A stretch of DNA of 64,000 nt from Paucidesulfovibrio longus DSM 6739 (GTDB taxonomy: Bacteria; Desulfobacterota; Desulfovibrionia; Desulfovibrionales; Desulfovibrionaceae), in contig NZ_ATVA01000015.1 of the NCBI RefSeq assembly GCF_000420485.1, positions 124,001 to 188,000 on the forward strand, read 5' to 3'. The notes beneath the pieces are model-generated. The model ran no database searches and was not told the DNA's origin. It was given only the letters and a program-made list of their open reading frames with translations. Positions 58,031-64,000 of this stretch are shown here, in pieces (position 1 is the first letter of the stretch; every line of letters begins with the position of its first letter). Both the position numbers and the translations under genes were made by a program.

Positions 58031-58441
58031 ATGAAGGGACTGTTCGAAACGCATATCGACCTGACGGCGAAGGTTCTTGATCTGCGACTTGAGCGTCAAA
58101 ACCTCGTCGCCGGAAACCTCGCCAACGTGGATACGCCCGGCTACCGGGCCCGCCGCATCGAATTCGAAAACGAGCTGCAATCCGCCCTGGCCCTGGACCA
58201 GCGCGGCAAAGTGACCCGCACCAATTCGAAGCACATGCCCTCCGCCTTCACCGTGGACGGTTTCGAGGGCAAGGGCATCAAGGAATTCGAGCCGCGCCAG
58301 ATCTTCGGCGAGGACAGGGTGGACCTGGACAAGGAAATGGCCGTGATGGGCAAGAACGCCATGCTTTACAACGCGCTGACCGAAGTGATCACCAAGAACT
58401 TTTCCGGCTTGCAGCGCGTCATCCAGGAAGGAGCCAAGTAA
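58031..58441 (+). CDS. flgB: Flagellar basal-body rod protein FlgB (136 aa)
   Basis: Proximal rod subunit. RQNLVAGNLANVDTPGYRARRIEFE near the N-terminus is the rod-protein signature, and VDLDKEMAVMGKNAMLYNALTEVITK at the C-terminus is the second heptad region. Length is normal. First gene behind the sigma-54 promoter; AGGAGTGGCAAGGC precedes the ATG. It ends 1 bp before flgC. Confidence 0.95.
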   Translation: MKGLFETHIDLTAKVLDLRLERQNLVAGNLANVDTPGYRARRIEFENELQSALALDQRGKVTRTNSKHMPSAFTVDGFEGKGIKEFEPRQIFGEDRVDLDKEMAVMGKNAMLYNALTEVITKNFSGLQRVIQEGAK

Positions 58442-58879
58442 ATGGATTTCATGACCGCACTCGATATCGGCGCGTCCGGCCTGAGCGCCCAGCGGGCCTA
58501 CCTCAACGTCATTTCCATGAACATGGCCAACGCGCGCACCACGCGCACCGTGGACGGCGGCCCCTATCGCCGCAAGGCCCTGTCCCTGGAATCCTCGCCC
58601 GTCTACACGCCGTTCGACGCGGCGATGAAGGACGAGATGAACCGCGACCTGCACGGCGTGACCGTGCGCGGCATGGTCAACGACGACCGTCCCTTCAAGA
58701 TGGTCTACGAGCCGGGCCACCCCGACGCCAACGACCAGGGCTACGTCGCCTACCCGGACATCAACGTGGTCGAGGAAATGACCAACATGATGTCCACCAT
58801 GCGCAGCTACGAAGCGAACACGCAGTCCATTTCCGCGGTGAAGCAGATGTTCGCCAAGGCCATCGCCATCGGCAAGTAG
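58442..58879 (+). CDS. flgC: Flagellar basal-body rod protein FlgC (145 aa)
   Basis: Proximal rod subunit. ALDIGASGLSAQRAYLNVISMNMANARTTRTVDGGPYRRK is the rod signature region, and the C-terminus has GYVAYPDINVVEEMTNMMSTMRSYEAN. Exported by the flagellar type III system without a cleaved signal. It directly abuts flgB. Confidence 0.96.
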   Translation: MDFMTALDIGASGLSAQRAYLNVISMNMANARTTRTVDGGPYRRKALSLESSPVYTPFDAAMKDEMNRDLHGVTVRGMVNDDRPFKMVYEPGHPDANDQGYVAYPDINVVEEMTNMMSTMRSYEANTQSISAVKQMFAKAIAIGK

Positions 58880-58902
58880 CCTGAAGGCACAAGGAGTACC
58901 CC

Positions 58903-59223
58903 ATGATCAAGAACGTCGCCATGCAGGCCTACCGCAACGCGCTTCAGGACGCGACCCAGCTTTCCCAGAACATCCGCTCCCGCACGGAGAAGAAGGCGCC
59001 TGCCGAAGGCTTCGGCAACATGCTCACGGAATCGCTCAGCAAGGTCAACGCCATGGACGAGCAGAAGTCGGCCATGATCGAGGAATTCGCCTCCGGCAAG
59101 ACCCAGAACGTCCACGAGCTGATGATCAGCATGCAGAAGGCGAGCGTCGCCATGCAGATGACCAGCGCCGTGCGCGGCAAGGTCATCCAGGCTTACCAGG
59201 AACTCATGCGCATGCCCTTCTAG
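58903..59223 (+). CDS. fliE: Flagellar hook-basal body protein FliE (106 aa)
   Basis: Links the MS ring to the rod. The C-terminal half has the family pattern NVHELMISMQKASVAMQMTSAVRGKVIQAYQELMRMPF. Small, no signal peptide, normal length. 23 bp after flgC with AAGGAGTACC before the ATG. Confidence 0.94.
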   Translation: MIKNVAMQAYRNALQDATQLSQNIRSRTEKKAPAEGFGNMLTESLSKVNAMDEQKSAMIEEFASGKTQNVHELMISMQKASVAMQMTSAVRGKVIQAYQELMRMPF

Positions 59224-59267
59224 GCGGCGTTGACAGCAACTAGCACGACATTTCGAGGAGAGAGACC

Positions 59268-60869
59268 ATGCCCCCGTTCTTGAAGGACACCTGGAGCAGA
59301 TTCGAGGAATTCTGGGGACGCCGCACCATTTCCCAGCGCGTGCTCATCGGCGGCCTGACCGTTTCCGTCACGCTCGCCTTCCTGCTTATGATCTACTGGC
59401 TGAACATGCCGGACTACCGGGTGCTCTACACCAAGCTCTACCCCGAAGACGCCTCCAAGGTCGTGAACATGCTTCAGGCCGCCAAGGAGGACTACAAGCT
59501 TCAGGACGGCGGACAGACCATCATGGTTCCGGCGGACCGCGTCTACGACCTGCGCCTGAAGATCGCGGGAGAAGGCTCGCTCCACGGCCAGGGCATCGGA
59601 TTCGAGATCTTCGACGACATCAAGATCGGCCAGACCGACTTCGTGCAGCACATCAACTACCAGCGCGCCCTCCAGGGCGAACTGGCCCGCACCATTTCCG
59701 AATTTCCCCAGGTGGAACGCGCCCGCGTGCACCTGGTCATTCCGCAGAAGAGCCTGTTCATCGAGGAGCAGTCTCCGCCCACGGCTTCCGTGGTGCTCAA
59801 GCTCAAGGACCAGGCCAGCCTCAGCAAGAAGGAAATCACCGGCATCGTCAACCTGGTGACCATGGCTGTGGAAGGTCTGGAGAAGAGCCGCATCACCGTC
59901 ACGGACATGCACGGCCAGCCGCTCTTCGAGCCCTCGGAGGACGAAGCCACCGTGGGCATGTCCACCACGCAGCTCGAATACAAGAACGAACTGGAGCGCA
60001 AGATGGAACGGCGCATCCAGGAACTGCTGACTCCGGCCGTGGGCCCCGGCAATGTCATCGCCCGCGTCAACGCCGAGCTTGATTTCTCCCAGAAGACCAT
60101 CCACAGGGAAATTTTCGACCCCAACGCCACGGTGCTTCGCTCCGAAACCCGCAGCGAGGAGACCACCCAGGGACGCGCCAACCTCGACGGCGGCGTGCCC
60201 GAGGCCAACTTCCGCGGCGACGGATTCACCGGAACGCAGTCCACCCAGGACTCCACCCGCGAGACCCGGACCTCCAACTTCGAGATCAACCGCGAAGAAC
60301 AGAACATCGTCACGCCCGTGGGCGAGCTCAAGCGCCTGACGGTTGCCGTACTCGTCGACGGCGTCTATACTATTCCCAAAGGTGGAGGAACGCCGGTCTA
60401 CGCGCCGCGCACCGCCGAGGAAATGGCCGAGTTCGAACGCCTCGTGAAGAGCGCCATCGGGTACGACACCCAGCGCGCCGACACGGTGGAAGTGTCCAAC
60501 ATCTCCTTCGGCGGCCCCGACGGCGTGGACAGCGACTCGCTGCTGCGGACCATGCTCGAATACGCCCAGCGCTTCGGCAAGCCCTTCCTGAACGGTCTGC
60601 TGATCTTCCTCTTCCTCATCCTCGTGGTGCGCCCCGTGGTCATGGCCCTGATCCGGCCGCGGGTGCACGAACAGGACATGGACGAGGTTTCCGGACTCCC
60701 CGGCGCGGACCAGCGCCTCGCCCTGGACGAAGGGGAGGTGGACGAAGAGGCCCTGGACACCTCCATGCGGCTGGAAAACGCCAAGAACATGGCCTTCCAG
60801 CTCTTCGAAGAAAACACCGACCAGGCTGTGCGCCTGCTCAAGTCCTGGATCAAGCAGGAGGCTGCGTAA
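59268..60869 (+). CDS. fliF: Flagellar MS-ring protein FliF (533 aa)
   Basis: Two membrane spans bracket a periplasmic ring domain: VLIGGLTVSVTLAFLLMIYWL near 26-46 and LLIFLFLILVVRPVVMALI near 445-463. Ring motifs include MPDYRVLYTKLYPEDASKVV and the PQVERARVHLVIPQ region; the C-terminal tail that binds FliG is present (AFQLFEENTDQAVRLLKSWI). AGGAGAGAGACC precedes the ATG. It abuts fliG. Confidence 0.96.
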   Translation: MPPFLKDTWSRFEEFWGRRTISQRVLIGGLTVSVTLAFLLMIYWLNMPDYRVLYTKLYPEDASKVVNMLQAAKEDYKLQDGGQTIMVPADRVYDLRLKIAGEGSLHGQGIGFEIFDDIKIGQTDFVQHINYQRALQGELARTISEFPQVERARVHLVIPQKSLFIEEQSPPTASVVLKLKDQASLSKKEITGIVNLVTMAVEGLEKSRITVTDMHGQPLFEPSEDEATVGMSTTQLEYKNELERKMERRIQELLTPAVGPGNVIARVNAELDFSQKTIHREIFDPNATVLRSETRSEETTQGRANLDGGVPEANFRGDGFTGTQSTQDSTRETRTSNFEINREEQNIVTPVGELKRLTVAVLVDGVYTIPKGGGTPVYAPRTAEEMAEFERLVKSAIGYDTQRADTVEVSNISFGGPDGVDSDSLLRTMLEYAQRFGKPFLNGLLIFLFLILVVRPVVMALIRPRVHEQDMDEVSGLPGADQRLALDEGEVDEEALDTSMRLENAKNMAFQLFEENTDQAVRLLKSWIKQEAA

Positions 60870-61868
60870 ATGGCCGACTACAGCGGGCAGCAAAAGACCG
60901 CCATCGTGCTCCTCGCCCTGGGCGAGAAGTTCACCGCGGAAGCGTTCAAGCGCATGGAACGCGCCGAGATCGCGGCGGTCTCCAAGGCCATGCTCGAAAC
61001 CGAATCCGTTCCCAAGGAGGACGTCCTCGACGTGCTCAAGGAATTCAACGAGCAACTGGCCTACGGAGCGGAAATGCTCATGGGCGGCCCGGACCAGGTC
61101 AAGCGCCTGCTGACCAAGACCCTGGACAGCGAAACGGCAAAGTACATCCTGGACAGCCTGGACATCGCCACCGGCCCGACGCCGTTCCAGGAACTGGAAA
61201 ACGTCAGCCCCAAGATCCTGGCTCAGATCCTGCGCAACGAACATCCGCAGACCCTGGCCCTGATCATGGGCCACCTGCACCCGGAACAGGCCGCGGAGCT
61301 GATCCAGAACCTGCCTTCCGGCGTGCGCGCCGAAGTGCTCATGCGCCTGGCCAAGCTCGAAGCCGTGGCCGAGGAAATGCTCATGGAAGTGGACAAGGTG
61401 CTCCAGAGCCAGCTCATCGCCATCGGCGGCAAGGAAGGCAAGAAGGTCGGCGGCGTCAGCGCCGTTGCCGAAATCCTCAACGCGGTCAACCGCGAGACCG
61501 AGGAAGAGGTGCTCTCCGAGATCGAGGAGGAATCCTCCCAGATGGCCGACGAGATCCGCAACCTCATGTTCGTGTTCGAGGACATCAAGGCCATCGACGA
61601 CCGCTCCATCCGCGAGCTGCTCAAGGAAGTGTCCAACGAGGATCTCACCCTGGCGCTCAAGGGTGCCAGCGACGAGCTCAAGGACAAGTTCCTCTCCAAC
61701 CTCTCGGAGCGCGCGGGCGCCATGATCAAGGAAGACCTGGAGATCATGGGCCCCGTCAAGCTCGCCGACGTGGAGACCGCGCAGCAGAATATCGTCAAGA
61801 CCGTCCGCCGCCTGGAGGACGAGGGCAAGATTGCCATCAGCAGAGGTGGGGGCGATGTCTTTATCTGA
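60870..61868 (+). CDS. fliG: Flagellar motor switch protein FliG (332 aa)
   Basis: Rotor protein of the C ring. N-terminal FliF-binding domain (GQQKTAIVLLALGEKF), middle domain with EHPQTLALIMGHLHPEQAAELI, and C-terminal domain with the charged torque residues in MFVFEDIKAIDDRSIRELLKEV. Length is normal. It begins immediately after fliF and overlaps fliH by 14 bp. Confidence 0.97.
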   Translation: MADYSGQQKTAIVLLALGEKFTAEAFKRMERAEIAAVSKAMLETESVPKEDVLDVLKEFNEQLAYGAEMLMGGPDQVKRLLTKTLDSETAKYILDSLDIATGPTPFQELENVSPKILAQILRNEHPQTLALIMGHLHPEQAAELIQNLPSGVRAEVLMRLAKLEAVAEEMLMEVDKVLQSQLIAIGGKEGKKVGGVSAVAEILNAVNRETEEEVLSEIEEESSQMADEIRNLMFVFEDIKAIDDRSIRELLKEVSNEDLTLALKGASDELKDKFLSNLSERAGAMIKEDLEIMGPVKLADVETAQQNIVKTVRRLEDEGKIAISRGGGDVFI

Positions 61869-62607
61869 AGCAGGCAAGACCGCACACACGGGCCGCGTCT
61901 TCATCGGCGTGGACACGCCCGGACCGGACAGCATGTCCATCCAGGAGCTGGAAGGCAAGAAGCAGCTCACCTGGGACGGAGCCATGGACAAGGAGTTCAT
62001 CTCCCGCGTGCGCTCCAAGGCCCAGGGCATGGCCAAGGAGATCATCGCCAAGGCCATGCAGGAGGCCGAGCTCATCCGCGAAAAGGCCCACCAGGAAGGC
62101 GTCAGCCAGGGCCTGAACGAAGGGGAACGCCTGCTCCAGGAACAGCTCGATAACACCGCCGCCGGACTCGGCCAGGTGCTCGAGTCCATCCGTCAACAGG
62201 CCGACGCGGTCTGGGAAGCGCGCAAGGCCGACCTGCTCCAACTCATCCACGCCGCCGTGGAAACCACCCTCGGCGTGGAACTGGCCGAACGCCGTGCGGA
62301 AATCCTGGAGCTGCTGCTGCGCCAAGCCCTGGACCGGCTTGAATCCGACCGTTTCCTGACCCTGCGCTGCGCCCCCGAAGACGCGGACCTGCTCGACGAA
62401 CTTTTGCAGAAGGCCCGCCAGACCAACCCCAAGCTGCTCAAATGGATGGTCCGCCCGGACTCCTCCATGACCGCCGGGGTCGTGGTCGAAGCCGAGAACG
62501 CCAAGGTGGAGAACGGCGTGGACGGCCGCTGGGAAGGGGTCCGGGTGATCCTGGACCAGCTCGCCCTGCGCCTGCCCGACGACGCCGAGCCGGGCGGGGA
62601 GCGCTAG
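61855..62607 (+). CDS. fliH: Flagellar assembly protein FliH (250 aa)
   Basis: Regulator of the FliI ATPase in flagellar export. A long helical stretch with repeated small and charged residues (AKEIIAKAMQEAELIREKAHQEGVSQG near 60-86) is followed by the C-terminal FliI-binding domain (LIHAAVETTLGVELAERRAEIL). Start ATG 61855, inside the end of fliG and behind AGAGGTGGG. It ends 4 bp before fliI. Confidence 0.9.
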   Translation: MSLSEAGKTAHTGRVFIGVDTPGPDSMSIQELEGKKQLTWDGAMDKEFISRVRSKAQGMAKEIIAKAMQEAELIREKAHQEGVSQGLNEGERLLQEQLDNTAAGLGQVLESIRQQADAVWEARKADLLQLIHAAVETTLGVELAERRAEILELLLRQALDRLESDRFLTLRCAPEDADLLDELLQKARQTNPKLLKWMVRPDSSMTAGVVVEAENAKVENGVDGRWEGVRVILDQLALRLPDDAEPGGER

Positions 62608-62611
62608 GCGC

Positions 62612-63958
62612 ATGCCCCTGGACCCGCGCGAAGCAGCCCGGATGATCCGGGAGATCGACCCCTGCCGCTCCTACGGCAAGGTCACCAAGGTCGTGGGACT
62701 CATCGCCGAAGGCCAGGGCATCCGCGCTCCGCTCGGTTCGGTCTGCCATCTTTTGCCGAACGGTGCCGCCAAGGAAGGCGTCGCCGCCGAGGTGGTCGGA
62801 TTCCGCGACGGCGCCTGCCTGTTCATGCCCTACGGCGACATGCGCGGCATTCAGCCCGGCAGCCTGATCCGCAACTCTTCCAGCCCGCCGCTCGTGCCCG
62901 TGGCCCAGGCCATGCTCGGCCGCGCCCTGGACGCCTTCGGCACGCCGCTGGACGGCAACGGCTCCTTTGCTCCGGAAACCCATGTTCCCTTGTATCGCGA
63001 GCCTCCGAACCCCCTGGACCGACCCCGCATCGTCGAGCCCCTGGACGTGGGCGTTCGCGCCATCAACGGCCTGCTGACCCTGGGCAAGGGCCAGCGCGTG
63101 GGCATCATGGCCGGTTCCGGCGTGGGCAAATCCACACTCATGGGCATGATCGCCCGGACCACCAAGGCCGACATCAACGTCATCGGCCTCGTGGGCGAGC
63201 GCGGCCGCGAGGTCGTGGAATTCATGGAGCGCGATCTCGGTCCCGAGGGCATGGCCCGCAGCGTGCTCGTTATCGCCACTTCGGACAAGAGCCCGCTGAT
63301 CCGCATGCGCGCGGCATACGCGGCCACGGCCATCGCGGAATGGTTCCGCGACCAGGGCAAGGACGTGCTGATGATGATGGATTCCGTGACGCGCTTCTGC
63401 ATGGCCGGACGCGAGGTAGGGCTGGCTGCGGGCGAACCGCCCACGCGCGGCGGCTACACGCCCTCGGTGTTCGCGCACCTGCCCCAGCTCCTGGAGCGCG
63501 CGGGTAAAAGTCCCAAGGGCTCCATCACGGGCATCTACACCGTGCTCGTGGACGGCGACGACTTTACCGAGCCCATCGCGGACGCCACCCGGTCCATCCT
63601 CGACGGGCACATCGTGCTCACCCGGGAACTGGCCGACCAGGGGCACTACCCCTCCATCGACGTGCTCAAGAGCATCAGCCGACTGCGCTCGGACATCACC
63701 CCGCGCGCCGCGCTGGACGCGGGACGAACCGTCCTGCGCCACATGGCGACCTTCCAGCGCGTGGAGGACATGGTCAACATCGGCGCCTACCAGAAAGGAT
63801 CCAACCCGGACATCGACAAAGCCATCGCCATGCGCGGCCCCATCAACACCTACCTGCGCCAAAATGTTGACGAGAAGGAACCGCTGGAAACAAGCTTCAT
63901 CAAGCTCACGGAACTGGCGGAAGGCAAAGGCCCTTCGGCCAAACCCAAATCACGCTGA
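62612..63958 (+). CDS. fliI: Flagellum-specific ATPase FliI (448 aa)
   Basis: ATPase of the flagellar type III export apparatus, related to the F1 beta subunit. Walker A is AGSGVGKST (near 169-177), Walker B VLMMMDSVTRF, and the export-ATPase signature is in GREVGLAAGEPPTRGGYTPSVF. Full length. Last gene of the window; the operon presumably continues with fliJ beyond 64000. Positions 63959-64000 hold no feature. Confidence 0.97.
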   Translation: MPLDPREAARMIREIDPCRSYGKVTKVVGLIAEGQGIRAPLGSVCHLLPNGAAKEGVAAEVVGFRDGACLFMPYGDMRGIQPGSLIRNSSSPPLVPVAQAMLGRALDAFGTPLDGNGSFAPETHVPLYREPPNPLDRPRIVEPLDVGVRAINGLLTLGKGQRVGIMAGSGVGKSTLMGMIARTTKADINVIGLVGERGREVVEFMERDLGPEGMARSVLVIATSDKSPLIRMRAAYAATAIAEWFRDQGKDVLMMMDSVTRFCMAGREVGLAAGEPPTRGGYTPSVFAHLPQLLERAGKSPKGSITGIYTVLVDGDDFTEPIADATRSILDGHIVLTRELADQGHYPSIDVLKSISRLRSDITPRAALDAGRTVLRHMATFQRVEDMVNIGAYQKGSNPDIDKAIAMRGPINTYLRQNVDEKEPLETSFIKLTELAEGKGPSAKPKSR

Positions 63959-64000
63959 CCCCCCTTCCCCGCAACGCTCCCCCGCAGAAGCGGTCTTCCG

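Noticed and set aside
57549-58032. Short minus-strand frames between the TPR and flgB genes
   Set aside because: They overlap two sigma-54 promoters and lack ribosome sites and family features.

Overview
The window looks like a GC-rich chromosomal segment from a sulfate-reducing bacterium of the Desulfovibrionaceae (Desulfovibrio sensu lato). This rests on gene content and order, not on a database search. From memory, three blocks match Desulfovibrio vulgaris Hildenborough: the DVU_155x radical-SAM/XdhC cluster, the cytochrome c-rnfCDGEAB-apbE operon, and the operon running from a sigma-54 two-component system through pyruvate:ferredoxin oxidoreductase, lactate permease, lactate dehydrogenase, pta, ackA and lut genes.

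Layout. (1) 1-6731, + strand: a tightly overlapping operon, cut at the left edge. It encodes a methyltransferase, a C_GCAxxG_C_C protein, a radical SAM protein, an AMP-dependent CoA ligase, an XdhC-type protein, a MobA-like nucleotidyltransferase fused to an HD domain, and a histidine phosphatase. It looks like a cofactor-maturation system for molybdenum hydroxylases (inference). (2) 7092-7991: a receiver-CBS regulator behind a near-perfect sigma-54 promoter. (3) 8320-16176, - strand: the complete Rnf operon, with a pentaheme cytochrome, RnfC, D, G, E, A, an RnfB fused to a GltD/NfnB-like flavoprotein, and ApbE. RnfD lacks the flavin-carrying threonine. (4) 16631-17824: a secreted FecR-domain protein with a Gly/Asn repeat tail. 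(5) 17974-22117: a hybrid histidine kinase and an NtrC-type regulator, probably the lactate regulators, then a convergent chemoreceptor. (6) 24558-40186: lactate uptake and oxidation to acetate with ATP formation. Three different types of lactate-oxidising module sit in this run. (7) 40252-45124: two small genes and a class I adenylate cyclase fused to pentapeptide repeats. (8) 45150-57571: housekeeping genes (holB, purA, mltF-like, purH split into two genes about 5.6 kb apart, an RNase II homologue, plsY, a CDF transporter, hflX, a TPR protein). (9) 58031-63958: the start of a flagellar basal-body operon, flgB-flgC-fliE-fliF-fliG-fliH-fliI.

How it fits together. Lactate enters by the permease and is oxidised to pyruvate. 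PFOR makes acetyl-CoA and reduced ferredoxin, and Pta and AckA conserve ATP. The Rnf complex can couple ferredoxin oxidation to NAD reduction and ion pumping. Its RnfB fusion and dedicated cytochrome suggest extra connections to pyridine nucleotides and to the periplasmic cytochrome pool.

Regulation. GG-N10-GC sigma-54 elements stand upstream of the receiver-CBS gene, the rnf operon, the TPR gene and flgB. A related GG-N10-GA element precedes the PFOR gene. No tRNA, rRNA, insertion sequence, CRISPR array or prophage was seen.
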